A stretch of DNA of 64,000 nt from Streptomyces sp. 1-11 (GCF_007176755.1 NZ_BJTV01000001.1:682001-746000); one strand, 5' to 3'; shown: positions 1-9,560, numbered from the stretch's first letter. The notes: generated by a model from the letters alone, not told the origin. Translations and numbers: made by a program.

Positions 1-161
1 CGCACTGCTCTCGCTCACTACCGCTCCTCTTCGCCGTACTGCAGTTCGCTGGGTGGGTGAAACGGGTGGTGCCGGGCTGGTAAAGGTAGTGCTCGGTGTT
101 GTCCGTGTTACCAGTGGGGGCAGGTGTAACCGGGCACGGATTCGGCCGCCCCTTGAAGGGG
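1..161. other. Non-coding sequence downstream of alr at window edge
   Basis: No convincing gene is visible. A short inverted repeat (ccccttgaagggg, 150-162) abuts the alr stop codon and could help end alr transcription, but it is weak and has no clear T-run. The next minus-strand gene must lie outside the window. Confidence 0.4.
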
Positions 162-1328
162 TTACCCCTCCTGGCGCCCGTTCACATGGACGCGGGGAAC
201 ACGCGTTCCGATGCGGGTGACGATCTCGTACGCGATCGTGCCGCAGGCCTGCGCCCAGTCCTCGGCGGTGGGCTCGCCGCGGTCGCCGGGACCGAACAGC
301 ACCGCCTCCGCACCGGCCTCCGGCTCGTCCCCGCCGAGGTCCACCACGAACTGGTCCATGGCCACCCGCCCCGCGACGGTCCGCCACTTGCCGTCCACCA
401 GCACCGGACCGGTGCCGGAGGCGTGCCGGGGGATGCCGTCCGCGTAGCCGACGGGGACGAGGCCCAGGGTGGTCGCGCCCGGGGTGACGTAGTGGTGGCC
501 GTAACTGACGCCGTGTCCGGCCGGGACGTGCTTGACCAGCGCCAGCGACGCGCTCAGCGTCATCACCGGGCGCAGGCCGAAGTCCGCCGGGGTGCCGATC
601 TCCGGGCTGGGCGAGATGCCGTACATGGCGATGCCCGGCCGGACCAGGTCGAAGTGGCTATCCGGAAGGGTCAGCGTGGCCGGGGAGTTGGCGATGTGCC
701 GCACCTCGGGGCGCACGCCCTGCTCCTCGGCGTACGCCACCATCTCCCGGAACCGCGTGAGCTGGGCGGCGATGGAGGGGTGGCCGGGCTCGTCGGCGCA
801 GGCGAAGTGGGACCACAGACCGGTGACCCGGAGCAGGCCCTCGCGTTCGGCGCGCAGGGCCTCGCCGACGAGTTCGGGCCAGTCGGCGGGCTGGCAGCCG
901 TTGCGCCCGAGCCCGGTGTCGGCCTTCAGCTGCACGCGCGCGGGCCGGCCCGCCTGCCGGGCGGCCTCCGTGACCTCGCGCAGCGCCCACATCCCGCTGA
1001 GGGACACGTCGATGTCCGCCTCCACGGCCTGCCGCCAGGGACCGCCGGGCACCCAGAGCCAGCACAGGACGCGGGTGTCCAGACCGGCGGCGCGCAGCGC
1101 GAGCGCCTCCTCCGGCGTGGCCGTGCCGAGCCAGGTCGCCCCCGCCTCGACGGCCGCCCGGGCACACGGCACCGCCCCGTGGCCGTAGGCGTCGGACTTG
1201 ACGACGGCCATCAGGGCCGCGCCCTCGGCCCGGGCCCGCAGGACCCGCACATTGGCTCGCAGGGCGGCCAGATCGATCTCGGCACGGGCCCGCAGAGGCG
1301 CGGTCGGCTCAGCAACAGTCTCACTCAT
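162..1328 (-). CDS. alr: Alanine racemase
   Basis: A 388-residue PLP fold-type III racemase that interconverts L- and D-alanine in the cytoplasm for peptidoglycan. The PLP lysine is K44 in MAVVKSDAYGHG. The catalytic-tyrosine region reads HGVSYGHHYVTP in the C-terminal half, and the length is normal for the family. The ATG at 1328 is followed by a short leader (MSETVAEPTAPLRAR) before the conserved AEIDLAALRANV start of the barrel. It lies downstream of nnr on the same strand, separated by a repeat-rich 717-bp gap, so it probably has its own promoter. Confidence 0.97.
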   Translation of the reverse strand: MSETVAEPTAPLRARAEIDLAALRANVRVLRARAEGAALMAVVKSDAYGHGAVPCARAAVEAGATWLGTATPEEALALRAAGLDTRVLCWLWVPGGPWRQAVEADIDVSLSGMWALREVTEAARQAGRPARVQLKADTGLGRNGCQPADWPELVGEALRAEREGLLRVTGLWSHFACADEPGHPSIAAQLTRFREMVAYAEEQGVRPEVRHIANSPATLTLPDSHFDLVRPGIAMYGISPSPEIGTPADFGLRPVMTLSASLALVKHVPAGHGVSYGHHYVTPGATTLGLVPVGYADGIPRHASGTGPVLVDGKWRTVAGRVAMDQFVVDLGGDEPEAGAEAVLFGPGDRGEPTAEDWAQACGTIAYEIVTRIGTRVPRVHVNGRQEG

Positions 1329-1460
1329 GGCGCCCCCAGTCTCTCAGAGGACCACGGCGGCCCCCGGGCGCACCGGCCGGAGCACGGCCGACGGACCCCG
1401 ACCCGGACGCCACGACACCCCACACGCCGACCGCGACACGCCGCCAGACACCTCCCCGGA

Positions 1461-1950
1461 ACGCACACCGGGCGGGTCGCGTGCCGACCCAGGCACCCCT
1501 CAGTCGCCACCACACCGCAGGCAAAAGCCCGCACGCCCCGCGGTCGAACCGCACGAGGACGCCGCCATCAGGCACCGGCACGGAGAGGGTGCACCCCAGG
1601 CAGGCAGCACGCCGACGCAAGGCACCCCTCTCACCACCACGCCCCGGCCACCACGCCGTCGGCACATGCCCGCACGGGCCAGCGGCCGAACACCCCACGA
1701 CCACGCCCCCGCCGGGCACCGCCCCAGAGCGCACACCAGGCAGGCCGCGCGCCGACACCAGCTCCCCTCAGCACCACCAGGCCCCGGCCGCCACCCCGTC
1801 GGCACATGCCCGCACGGACCCCGCAGCAAGGCAGCCCACGTTCAGACGGCCCGCCGGGACACCGCCCGAAGGTGCGCACCGGACCGGGGAGCACGGCGAC
1901 GCGACGCACCGGCTCGGCGTCACCGCCCCGGCCGCCTTCAAGTCGCCGAT
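1461..1950. repeat. Degenerate ~140-bp tandem repeat array
   Basis: Copies begin near 1461, 1589, 1729 and 1872. Each opens with a block like gcacaccaggcaggc..cgccgac, followed by ccaccac..gccccggcc. Copies two and three share the exact word ggcacatgcccgcacgg (1661-1677 and 1801-1817), 140 bp apart. Copy one and especially copy four are diverged. The unit is not a multiple that keeps one clean reading frame, so this looks like non-coding repeat decay. Confidence 0.6.
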
Positions 1951-1966
1951 TGCAGCCGTGCGTTGG

Positions 1967-2012
1967 GCCACCGGTGGCGGGTGCCCGCCGGACGTGCGCC
2001 ACCGGTGGCGGG
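1967..2012. repeat. Paired 12-bp palindromes GCCACCGGTGGC
   Basis: The word gccaccggtggcggg occurs at 1967-1981 and again at 1998-2012, 31 bp apart. Its first 12 bases are a perfect palindrome. It lies just downstream of the nnr stop codon on the minus strand, so it could act as a binding-site pair or as a weak termination structure. Confidence 0.5.
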
Positions 2013-2045
2013 CGTCCGCCGAACCCCCTCCCCCGCGTCGGGTGT

Positions 2046-3488
2046 TCAGCGCAGGGCGTCCCGGACGTCCCGCCACGCCTCAGGCAGCCGGGCGGCGATG
2101 TCGTGGGCCCCGGCCGGGGCACCGGAAGCGGCGAACCGTCCGGCCAGCCCGTGCAGGTACGCCGCCACGCTCCCCGCGTCCAGCGCGGACAGCCCCGCCG
2201 CCAGCAGCGAGCCGGCGAGCCCCGACAGCACGTCACCGCTCCCGGCGGTGGCCAGCCATCCCGTGCCCGTGGCGTTCACCCGAGCCGCGCCGCCCGCGCT
2301 GTCCGCGACCAGCGTCGTCGACCCCTTCAGCAGCACCGTCGCCCGGTAGACCGCCGCCAGTTCCCGCACCGCGGCCAGCCGGGCCCCCTCGACCTCCTCC
2401 CGGCGCACCCCGAGCAGCGCCGCCGCCTCCCCCGCGTGCGGGGTCATCAGCGTCGGCGCCGTGCGACCGCGCACCGCGTCCCGCTCCGCCAGCCGCAGCC
2501 CGTCCGCGTCGAGCAGCACCGGCACACCGGTGTCCAGCACCTCCGCCACGGTCGCCGCGTCGTCCCCGGCGCCGGGCCCGACGACCCATGCCTGCACCCG
2601 CCCTGCCTTCGCCGGGCCCTGGTCGGACACGAGCGTCTCCGGGAACCGGGCGATCACCGCGTCCGCGGCGGGCCCGACGTACCGCACGGCGCCGGCCCCG
2701 CCGCGCAGCGCTCCGGAGACGGCCAGCACGGCGGCGCCCGGGTATCGCGCCGACCCCGCGGCGATCCCGACCACGCCCCGCCGGTACTTGTCGCTCTCCG
2801 CCGCCGGCCGCGGCAAGAGCCTTGCCACGTCCGCGTGTTGCAGTGCCTCAAGCTCGGCGGCCGGCGGCAGGACGAGACCGATGCCGACCAGCCGCACGCT
2901 CCCGGCGTGCTCCCGCGCGGGGTCGATCAGCAGCGCGGGCTTGTGCGTTCCGAAGGTGACGGTGAGGTCGGCCCGGACCGCCGGGCCCCGCACCTCTCCC
3001 GTGTCGGCCTCGACCCCGCTCGGCAGGTCCACCGCCACGACGGCGGCCCCCGACCGCTCGACGGCGTGGACCAGTGCCTCGGCCTCCGGGCGCAGCCCGC
3101 CCTTCCCGCCGATGCCGACGATGCCGTCCACCACGAGGTCGGCCCGCCCGATCCACTCCTCGGCGCGGCCGGGCACCGTGACGGACCCGCCCGCGCGGCG
3201 CAGGGCAGCGAGGCCGCCCGGATGGGTGCGCTCGGGCGGCGCCAGCAGTACGGCCGTGACGCCGGCGCCCCGCCGCGCCAGCCGGGCGCCGGCGTACAAC
3301 GCGTCCCCGCCGTTGTCCCCGCTGCCCACGAGCAGCACCACCCGCCGGCCGTAGACCCGCCCGAGCAGGTCGGCGCAGGCTGCCGCCAGCCCGGCGGCGG
3401 CGCGCTGCATCAGCGCGCCCTCCGGAAGCCGTGCCATCAGCTCCCGCTCGGCCGCCCTCACCGTCTCCACGCTGTACGCAGTACGCAT
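2046..3488 (-). CDS. nnr: Bifunctional NAD(P)H-hydrate epimerase / ADP-dependent dehydratase
   Basis: A 480-residue fused repair enzyme. The N-terminal YjeF-type domain epimerises damaged NAD(P)HX, and the C-terminal ribokinase-like domain dehydrates it back to NAD(P)H using ADP. The epimerase signature GSGDNGGDALYAG lies near residue 55. The dehydratase domain shows LMTPHAGEAAALLG and the anion-hole/nucleotide motif GTGWLATAGSGDVLSG. The ATG at 3488 gives MRTAYSVETVRAAE, the normal family N-terminus. It lies between acpS and alr on the same strand, as in other streptomycetes. Confidence 0.96.
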   Translation of the reverse strand: MRTAYSVETVRAAERELMARLPEGALMQRAAAGLAAACADLLGRVYGRRVVLLVGSGDNGGDALYAGARLARRGAGVTAVLLAPPERTHPGGLAALRRAGGSVTVPGRAEEWIGRADLVVDGIVGIGGKGGLRPEAEALVHAVERSGAAVVAVDLPSGVEADTGEVRGPAVRADLTVTFGTHKPALLIDPAREHAGSVRLVGIGLVLPPAAELEALQHADVARLLPRPAAESDKYRRGVVGIAAGSARYPGAAVLAVSGALRGGAGAVRYVGPAADAVIARFPETLVSDQGPAKAGRVQAWVVGPGAGDDAATVAEVLDTGVPVLLDADGLRLAERDAVRGRTAPTLMTPHAGEAAALLGVRREEVEGARLAAVRELAAVYRATVLLKGSTTLVADSAGGAARVNATGTGWLATAGSGDVLSGLAGSLLAAGLSALDAGSVAAYLHGLAGRFAASGAPAGAHDIAARLPEAWRDVRDALR

Positions 3489-3562
3489 GGCTTCGAGTCT
3501 GCCCCGGAAAGGCCCCCCGCCACACCCGGGATCCCCCGCCGCACCCGGGCCGCTCCGGCCGC

Positions 3563-3934
3563 TCAGCCCTCGGCGACGACCACGGCCGAGGCGATCCCGG
3601 CGTCGTGGCTGAGCGACACGTGCCAGGAGCGCACGCCGAGTTCGGCCGCCTTCGCGGCGACGGTCCCCTTCACCCGCAGCCGCGGCTGCCCGCTGTCCTC
3701 GACGTACACCTCGGCGTCCGTCCAGTGCAGCCCCGGCGGCGCGCCCAGCGCCTTGGCCAGCGCCTCCTTGGCGGCGAACCGCGCCGCGAGGGAGGCGATG
3801 CCGCGCCGCTCCCCGCTGGGCAGCAGCAACTCACTGTCGACGAACAGCCGGTCGGCCAGCCCAGGCGTCCGATCCAGCGACGCCCGGAACCGATCGATCT
3901 CCGCGACGTCGATACCGACCCCGATGATGCTCAT
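3563..3934 (-). CDS. acpS: Holo-[acyl-carrier-protein] synthase
   Basis: A 123-residue AcpS-type phosphopantetheinyl transferase that moves 4'-phosphopantetheine from CoA to acyl carrier protein, activating fatty acid synthesis. The Mg-binding aspartate D9 ([12 protein letters not shown]) and glutamate E57 ([12 protein letters not shown]) are both present. The length is normal. The ATG at 3934 gives the expected MSIIGVGID start. It sits 41 bp after glmS on the same strand and 74 bp before nnr, so co-transcription is likely. Confidence 0.97.
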   Translation of the reverse strand: MSIIGVGIDVAEIDRFRASLDRTPGLADRLFVDSELLLPSGERRGIASLAARFAAKEALAKALGAPPGLHWTDAEVYVEDSGQPRLRVKGTVAAKAAELGVRSWHVSLSHDAGIASAVVVAEG

Positions 3935-3975
3935 GGGCAGACCCTACGGGGCGCGGGTGCGCGGCCGTCGGCCGA

Positions 3976-5823
3976 TCACTCCACCGTGACGGACTTCGCC
4001 AGGTTCCGCGGCTGGTCGACCTCGTTGCCCCGGGCCGTGGCCAGCTCGCAGGCGAACACCTGCAGCGGCACCGTGGCCACCAGCGGCTGCAGCAGGGTGG
4101 GCGTCGCCGGGATGCGGATCAGGTGGTCGGCGTAGGGAACCACCGCCTCGTCGCCCTCCTCGGCGATCACGATGGTCCGCGCCCCGCGCGCCCGGATCTC
4201 CTGGATGTTGGAGACGATCTTGTCGTAGAGGACCGAACGGCCGCGCGGCGACGGCACGACCACCACCACGGGCAGGTCCTCCTCGATCAGGGCGATCGGG
4301 CCGTGCTTCAGCTCGCCCGCCGCGAAGCCCTCGGCGTGCATGTAGGCGAGTTCCTTGAGCTTGAGCGCGCCCTCCAGGGCGACCGGATAGCCCACGTGCC
4401 GGCCGAGGAACAGCACCGTGTCCTTGTCGGCCAGCGACCGCGCGAGCGCCCGCACCGGCTCCATCGTCTCCAGCACCCGGTCGACCGCGCCGGCGATCCG
4501 GGACAGGTCCTTGATGACGGCGCTGATCTCGTCGCCCCACTTGGTGCCGCGCACCTGGCCCAGGTACAGGGCCACCAGGTAGCACGCGACGAGCTGCGTC
4601 AGGAACGCCTTGGTGGAGGCGACGGCCACCTCGGGCCCGGCGTGCGTGTACAGCACCGCGTCCGACTCGCGCGGGATCGTCGAGCCGTTGGTGTTGCAGA
4701 TGGCCAGCACCTTGGAACCCTGCTCGCGGGCGTGCCGGAGCGCCATCAGCGTGTCCATGGTCTCGCCGGACTGCGAGATGGCGATGACCAGGGAGCGCCC
4801 GTCGAGGATGGGGTCCCGGTAGCGGAACTCGCTGGCCAGCTCCACCTCGCAGGGGATGCGCGTCCAGTGCTCGATGGCGTACTTGGCGATCAGGCCGGCG
4901 TGGAAGGCGGTACCGCAGGCGACGATGACGACCTTGTCCACCTCGCGCAGCTCCGACGGCGTGATCCGGACCTCGTCCAGCGTCAGCGAGCCGGCCGCGT
5001 CGATGCGCCCCAGCAGCGTGTCGGCGACCGCCTTGGGCTGCTCGGCGATCTCCTTGAGCATGAAGTAGTCGTAGCCGTCCTTCTCCGCGGCCGACGCGTC
5101 CCAGTCCACGTGGTAGGAGCGCACCTCGGCGGGACGGCCGTCGAAGCCCGTCACCGTCACACCGTCCCGGCGCAGCTCCACCACCTGGTCCTGGCCGAGC
5201 TCGATCGCCGAGCGGGTGTGCTCGATGAACGCGGCGACGTCGGAGGCCAGGAACGCCTCGCTCTCGCCGACGCCCACCACCAGGGGCGAGTTGCGGCGGG
5301 CGCCCACCACCACGTCCGGCGCGTCGGCGTGGACCGCGACCAGCGTGAACGCGCCCTCCAGGCGCCGGCACACCAGCCGCATGGCCTCGGCGAGGTCGGC
5401 GCAGGACGAGAACTCCTCCGCCAGCAGGTGCGCGACGACCTCGGTGTCCGTCTCGGAGGCGAGCTGGTGCCCGCGCTCGGCCAGCTCGGCCCGCAGCGCC
5501 GCGAAGTTCTCGATGATGCCGTTGTGGACGACGGCGACCCGGCCCGCGTTGTCCAGGTGCGGGTGCGCGTTGGCGTCCGTGGGACCGCCGTGGGTGGCCC
5601 AGCGCGTGTGGCCGATGCCCGTCGTGCCCGCCGGCAGCGGCCGGTCGACGAGCTCCTTCTCCAGGTTGACCAGCTTCCCGGCCTTCTTCCCCGCGGCCAG
5701 CCCGCCGTCCGCGAGCACGGCGACACCCGCCGAGTCGTAGCCCCGGTACTCCAGCCGCTTCAGACCGGCCATCACGACGTCGAGCGCCGACTGCGGCCCT
5801 ACGTATCCCACGATTCCGCACAT
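3976..5823 (-). CDS. glmS: Glutamine-fructose-6-phosphate aminotransferase (isomerizing)
   Basis: A 615-residue enzyme that makes glucosamine-6-phosphate from fructose-6-phosphate and glutamine, the first step to UDP-GlcNAc. Cys2 (MCGIVGYVG) is the N-terminal glutaminase nucleophile. Two SIS sugar-isomerase domains follow (ISQSGETMDTL, GRHVGYPVALEG), and the end KSVTVE carries the conserved active-site tail. The protein is full length. The upstream region is a 169-bp divergent spacer to coaA. The downstream gene acpS follows after 41 bp. GlmM, the next pathway step, is encoded 2 kb to the right. Confidence 0.98.
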   Translation of the reverse strand: MCGIVGYVGPQSALDVVMAGLKRLEYRGYDSAGVAVLADGGLAAGKKAGKLVNLEKELVDRPLPAGTTGIGHTRWATHGGPTDANAHPHLDNAGRVAVVHNGIIENFAALRAELAERGHQLASETDTEVVAHLLAEEFSSCADLAEAMRLVCRRLEGAFTLVAVHADAPDVVVGARRNSPLVVGVGESEAFLASDVAAFIEHTRSAIELGQDQVVELRRDGVTVTGFDGRPAEVRSYHVDWDASAAEKDGYDYFMLKEIAEQPKAVADTLLGRIDAAGSLTLDEVRITPSELREVDKVVIVACGTAFHAGLIAKYAIEHWTRIPCEVELASEFRYRDPILDGRSLVIAISQSGETMDTLMALRHAREQGSKVLAICNTNGSTIPRESDAVLYTHAGPEVAVASTKAFLTQLVACYLVALYLGQVRGTKWGDEISAVIKDLSRIAGAVDRVLETMEPVRALARSLADKDTVLFLGRHVGYPVALEGALKLKELAYMHAEGFAAGELKHGPIALIEEDLPVVVVVPSPRGRSVLYDKIVSNIQEIRARGARTIVIAEEGDEAVVPYADHLIRIPATPTLLQPLVATVPLQVFACELATARGNEVDQPRNLAKSVTVE

Positions 5824-5978
5824 GTGCCGCAGCCTACGGGCGAGCGGCCTCCCGAAAGGGCCGCCGCGTGCCCGAAATCAGAAATTCCCGCCGCGGCACG
5901 AACGGCGCGCCCGGCCCGGGCCGCCCGTCGGCGCACCCGCACGTGACGCACCCCACCCCGCACCCCTGTTCAAACTCC

Positions 5979-5995
5979 GTTAACAATGGACTGTG
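5979..5995 (+). promoter_or_regulatory. Possible -10 element of a leaderless coaA transcript
   Basis: The sequence gttaacaatggactGTG places a -10-like TAACAAT (5981-5987) about six bases before the GTG start of coaA. No Shine-Dalgarno sequence precedes that GTG. This spacing suits a transcript that begins at or next to the start codon, which is common in Streptomyces. The -35 region is not convincing. Confidence 0.4.
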
Positions 5996-6982
5996 ATCTC
6001 ACCGGTCTCCCCGATGCCCAGGAGCGCCCACCGGCCCAGGCCGGAGGCGACTCCCTACGTCGACCTCACGCGCGCCGAGTGGAGCGCGCTGCGGGACAAG
6101 ACGCCGCTGCCGCTCACCGCCGAGGAGGTGGAGAAGCTGCGCGGGCTCGGCGACGTCATCGACCTCGACGAGGTACGGGACATCTACCTCCCGCTGTCCC
6201 GCCTGCTCAACCTCTACGTCGGCGCCACGGACGGTCTGCGCGGCGCGCTCAACACCTTCCTCGGCGAACAGGGCTCCCAGTCCGGCACCCCGTTCGTGAT
6301 AGGCGTCGCCGGTTCGGTGGCGGTGGGCAAGTCCACCGTGGCGCGGCTGCTGCAGGCCCTGCTGTCCCGGTGGCCCGAGCACCCGCGCGTCGAACTGGTG
6401 ACGACCGACGGCTTCCTGCTGCCCACCAGGGAGCTGGAGGCCCGCGGCCTGATGTCGCGCAAGGGGTTCCCCGAGTCCTACGACCGCCGGGCGCTGACCC
6501 GCTTCGTCGCCGACATCAAGGCGGGCAAGGACGAGGTGACCGCGCCCCGCTACTCCCATCTGATCTACGACATCGTCCCGGACAGCCGGCTGACCGTGCG
6601 CCGTCCGGACATCCTGATCGTCGAGGGGCTCAACGTCCTGCAGCCCGCCCTGCCCGGCAAGGACGGCCGCACCCGGGTGGGTCTCGCCGACTACTTCGAC
6701 TTCAGCGTGTACGTCGACGCGAGCGCCGAGGACATCGAGAGCTGGTACCTCAGCCGCTTCCGCAAGCTGCGCCGGACCGCCTTCCAGAACCCGGACTCGT
6801 ACTTCCGCAAGTACACCCAGGTCTCCGAGGAGGAGGCCCTCGACTACGCCCGCACCCTGTGGCGCACGATCAACAAGCCCAACCTGGTCGAGAACATCGC
6901 GCCCACCCGCGGCCGCGCCACCCTCGTCGTCCGCAAGGGCGCCGACCACAAGGTGCAGCGGCTGAGGCTGCGCAAGCTGTAG
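5993..6982 (+). CDS. coaA: Type I pantothenate kinase
   Basis: A 329-residue P-loop kinase that phosphorylates pantothenate, the first committed step of coenzyme A synthesis. The Walker A motif [12 protein letters not shown] lies at about residues 104-115, and the family motifs [14 protein letters not shown] and [10 protein letters not shown] follow. The C-terminus has the usual RLRKL-type end. The GTG at 5993 is used. An ATG at codon 8 (6014) is an alternative, and neither has a clear ribosome binding site. It is divergent from glmS and probably co-transcribed with the downstream DUF389 gene, 42 bp away. Confidence 0.97.
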   Translation: MISPVSPMPRSAHRPRPEATPYVDLTRAEWSALRDKTPLPLTAEEVEKLRGLGDVIDLDEVRDIYLPLSRLLNLYVGATDGLRGALNTFLGEQGSQSGTPFVIGVAGSVAVGKSTVARLLQALLSRWPEHPRVELVTTDGFLLPTRELEARGLMSRKGFPESYDRRALTRFVADIKAGKDEVTAPRYSHLIYDIVPDSRLTVRRPDILIVEGLNVLQPALPGKDGRTRVGLADYFDFSVYVDASAEDIESWYLSRFRKLRRTAFQNPDSYFRKYTQVSEEEALDYARTLWRTINKPNLVENIAPTRGRATLVVRKGADHKVQRLRLRKL

Positions 6983-7024
6983 GTGTGGTGTGACGTGTGC
7001 ATGGATGCCTGTTAGAAAGGCGCC

Positions 7025-7972
7025 ATGCTGCATCTGCGCCTGATCACCCCGGCCGACAAGACGGACGAGGTGGTGCGGCTGATCGGGACGACCGTCGGCA
7101 CTGCCCACCTCGTCGTGCTGCCGGGCGCCGCCCGCGACCCCGCCGGGGACGTCGTCCAGTGCGACGTGGCACGCGAGGCGGGCGACGAACTCCTCAGCGC
7201 CCTGCAGGATCTGGACCTGGAGCGGACGGGCTCCATCGCGGTGGAGAACATCGACCTGTCGCTGTCCCGGCGGGCCGAACGGGCCGAGGACGAGGCGCCC
7301 GGCGAGGCCGCCGACGCGGTGCTGTGGGAGCACCTGACGGAGGCGACCCACGAGGAGTCCACCCTGTCGGTGACCTACGTCGCGTTCCTCATCCTGGCCA
7401 CCATGATCGCGGCCTGCGGCGTGGTGCTGGACAACGCGGTCCTGATCGTGGGCGCGATGGCGGTCGGACCGGAGTTCGGCCCGCTGGCGGGCATCTCCAC
7501 CGCCCTGGTGCAGCGCCGCCCGCGCCTCGCGCTGCGCTCGGTGACCGCGCTGCTCGTGGGCTTCGCGGCGGCGATGGCGGTGACGGTCGGCTTCAGCCTG
7601 TTCATGGACGCCGTCGGGCTGTTCCACCGCTCCGGGCTGGAGGGCGAGCGCCCCAACACGGCGTTCGTCTACGCCCCCGACGCCTTCTCGTTCGTCGTGG
7701 CGGTGCTGGCCGGGATCGCCGGCACCCTGTCCCTGACCTCCGCCAAGTCGGGCGCACTGGTCGGCGTGGCCATCTCGGTGACGACCGTGCCCGCCGCCGC
7801 CAACGCGGCCGTGGCCCTCGCCTACGGAGACACCGCCCAGACGGTCGGATCGACGAACCAGCTCCTGCTGAACCTGCTGGGCATCGTCCTGGCCGGCATC
7901 CTCACCCTGCTGACCCAGAAGTGGTTCTGGGCCAGGCAGCGGCAGCGCCGGCCGAACGTCGAGAAGGCCTGA
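7025..7972 (+). CDS. DUF389 family integral membrane protein
   Basis: A 315-residue protein. The first ~110 residues form a soluble domain (MLHLRLITPADKTDEVVRLI...). At least five hydrophobic segments follow, with the family core ILATMIAACGVVLDNAVLIV and GAMAVGPEFGPLAGIS, which I recognise as DUF389. The function of this family is not established. A clear ribosome binding site (gaaaggc) precedes the ATG at 7025. It is downstream of coaA on the same strand and is followed directly by a strong bidirectional hairpin. Confidence 0.85.
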   Translation: MLHLRLITPADKTDEVVRLIGTTVGTAHLVVLPGAARDPAGDVVQCDVAREAGDELLSALQDLDLERTGSIAVENIDLSLSRRAERAEDEAPGEAADAVLWEHLTEATHEESTLSVTYVAFLILATMIAACGVVLDNAVLIVGAMAVGPEFGPLAGISTALVQRRPRLALRSVTALLVGFAAAMAVTVGFSLFMDAVGLFHRSGLEGERPNTAFVYAPDAFSFVVAVLAGIAGTLSLTSAKSGALVGVAISVTTVPAAANAAVALAYGDTAQTVGSTNQLLLNLLGIVLAGILTLLTQKWFWARQRQRRPNVEKA

Positions 7973-7978
7973 GTCACG

Positions 7979-8011
7979 AAGTCCCGTCCGCCCGCAGGGC
8001 GGACGGGACTT
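7979..8011. terminator. Bidirectional terminator between DUF389 gene and glmM
   Basis: A perfect 15-bp stem (aagtcccgtccgccc / gggcggacgggactt) encloses a 3-nt loop (gca), with T-rich flanks on both sides. It lies between convergent genes, 6 bp after the DUF389 stop and 12 bp from the glmM stop. Confidence 0.85.
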
Positions 8012-8023
8012 TCCCGGCCGGCC

Positions 8024-9382
8024 TCAGCCCAGGGCCGACTTGACCGCGTCGGCGAGGCGTCCGGCGACGGACCGGGCCTGGTCGATGTCGGCCGCCTCGA
8101 CCATCACCCGCACCAGCGGCTCGGTCCCCGAGGGACGCAGCAGCACCCGTCCGGTCTCGCCCAGTTCCCGCTCCGCCTCGGTGACGGCGGCGGCGAGGTC
8201 GGCGGAGGTCCCCACCCGCGACTTGTCCACGTCCGGGACGTTGATCAGGACCTGCGGCAGGCGCCGCATCACCGACGCCAGGTCCCGCAGGTTGCGGCCG
8301 GTCTGCGCGACCCGGGCCGCCAGCAGCAGCCCGGTCAGCGTGCCGTCCCCGGTCGTCGCGTGGTCGAGGATGATGACGTGCCCGGACTGCTCGCCGCCGA
8401 GGGCGTAGCCCTTCTCTTTCATCTCCTCCAGCACGTACCGGTCGCCGACGGCGGTCTGCACCAGGTGGATGCCCTCCCGCTCCATCGCCAGCTTGAAGCC
8501 GAGGTTCGACATGACCGTCGCGACGACGGTGTCGGAGCGCAGCTCGGAGCGCTCCCGCATCGCCAGCGCGAGCACGGAGAGGATCTGGTCGCCGTCGACC
8601 TCTTCGCCGGTGTGGTCCACGGCGAGGCAGCGGTCGGCGTCGCCGTCGTGCGCGATGCCGAGGTCGGCGCCCTGCTCGACGACGGCGGCCTTCAGCTTGT
8701 CCAGGTGGGTGGAGCCGCAGCCGTCGTTGATGTTGAGCCCGTCCGGCTCGGCGCCGATCGTGACGATCTCGGCGCCGGCCCGGGAGAACGCCTCCGGCGA
8801 GACCCCCGAGGCCGCGCCGTGCGCTTCGTCCAGGACGATCTTCAGGCCGTCGAGCCGGTTCGGCAGGGCGGCGAGGAGGTGGCCGACGTAGCGCTCGAAG
8901 CCCTCGTCGTAGGGGCGGGCCCGGCCGACACCGGCTCCGGTGGGCCGCTCCCAGGGCTCGCCGTGCCGGTGGGACTCGTAGACCGACTCGATCCGGTCCT
9001 CGAGCTCGTCGGCGAGCTTGTGGCCGCCGCGGGCGAAGAACTTGATGCCGTTGTCCGGCATGGCGTTGTGGCTGGCGGACAGCATCACGCCGAGGTCCGC
9101 GCCGAGCGCGCCGGTCAGGAACGCCACCGCCGGGGTCGGCAGCACGCCGACCCGCAGCACGTCGACGCCGGCGCTGGCCAGGCCCGCGACCACGGCCGCC
9201 TCCAGGAACTCCCCGGACGCGCGCGGGTCCCGTCCGACCACCGCCGTCGGCCTGTGGCCCTCGAAGGTGCCCGCCTCGGCCAGCACGTGCGCCGCCGCGA
9301 CGGACAGGCCGAGCGCCATCTCGGCCGTCAGGTCCGCGTTGGCGACACCGCGCACGCCGTCCGTACCGAAGAGTCGTCCCAC
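8024..9382 (-). CDS. glmM: Phosphoglucosamine mutase
   Basis: A 452-residue enzyme that converts glucosamine-6-phosphate to glucosamine-1-phosphate on the way to UDP-GlcNAc. The phosphoserine is Ser104 ([13 protein letters not shown]), the metal loop is DGDADRC, and the C-terminal phosphate-binding motif is [11 protein letters not shown]. The GTG at 9382 was chosen because AGGAGGAC lies five bases upstream and the protein then begins [12 protein letters not shown], as in relatives. The frame stays open upstream to 9433, but that adds non-conserved residues. It is convergent with the coaA/DUF389 pair. Confidence 0.97.
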   Translation of the reverse strand: MGRLFGTDGVRGVANADLTAEMALGLSVAAAHVLAEAGTFEGHRPTAVVGRDPRASGEFLEAAVVAGLASAGVDVLRVGVLPTPAVAFLTGALGADLGVMLSASHNAMPDNGIKFFARGGHKLADELEDRIESVYESHRHGEPWERPTGAGVGRARPYDEGFERYVGHLLAALPNRLDGLKIVLDEAHGAASGVSPEAFSRAGAEIVTIGAEPDGLNINDGCGSTHLDKLKAAVVEQGADLGIAHDGDADRCLAVDHTGEEVDGDQILSVLALAMRERSELRSDTVVATVMSNLGFKLAMEREGIHLVQTAVGDRYVLEEMKEKGYALGGEQSGHVIILDHATTGDGTLTGLLLAARVAQTGRNLRDLASVMRRLPQVLINVPDVDKSRVGTSADLAAAVTEAERELGETGRVLLRPSGTEPLVRVMVEAADIDQARSVAGRLADAVKSALG

Positions 9383-9496
9383 TTGTCCTCCTGAGGAAGC
9401 GTCCATGCTGCCGGGAATCATGGCAGACGCCACGACAACCGATCACACAAGCCTCTGAGCGTCTTGTGTCGTTATACGCCCTTGGGCTGGGATAAA

Positions 9497-9538
9497 CGAA
9501 CGCCCCGACGGCACAGTGGCGTGCCGCCGGGGCGTTCG
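9497..9538 (-). terminator. rplM-rpsI operon terminator
   Basis: An 18-bp stem with one mismatch encloses the loop agtggc. On the minus strand it is followed by the T-rich run TTCGTTTATCCC. It lies 22 bp beyond the rpsI stop codon and upstream of glmM. Confidence 0.85.
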
Positions 9539-9560
9539 GAGTACGAGCAGGCAGCGGTGA

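Larger units (their letters stand above)
1329..2045. other. 717-bp alr-nnr spacer with degenerate tandem repeats
   Basis: I see no gene with family resemblance here. The open frames in this GC-rich stretch are low complexity and conflict with each other. The spacer holds about four degenerate copies of a unit of roughly 130-145 bp, starting near 1461, 1589, 1729 and 1872, plus two copies of the palindrome GCCACCGGTGGC. An alr promoter presumably lies near the right-hand side of alr, but I could not pick a convincing -35/-10 pair. Confidence 0.6.

Noticed and set aside
96..3989. A very long open frame on the plus strand opposite alr, nnr and acpS
   Set aside because: It is the antisense shadow of high-GC genes. 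Its composition is Arg/Pro/Gly-rich with no recognisable domain, and three well-supported genes lie on the other strand.
5824..5992. A glmS ribozyme upstream of glmS
   Set aside because: No glmS ribozyme core was recognisable, and the element is characteristic of Firmicutes rather than streptomycetes.
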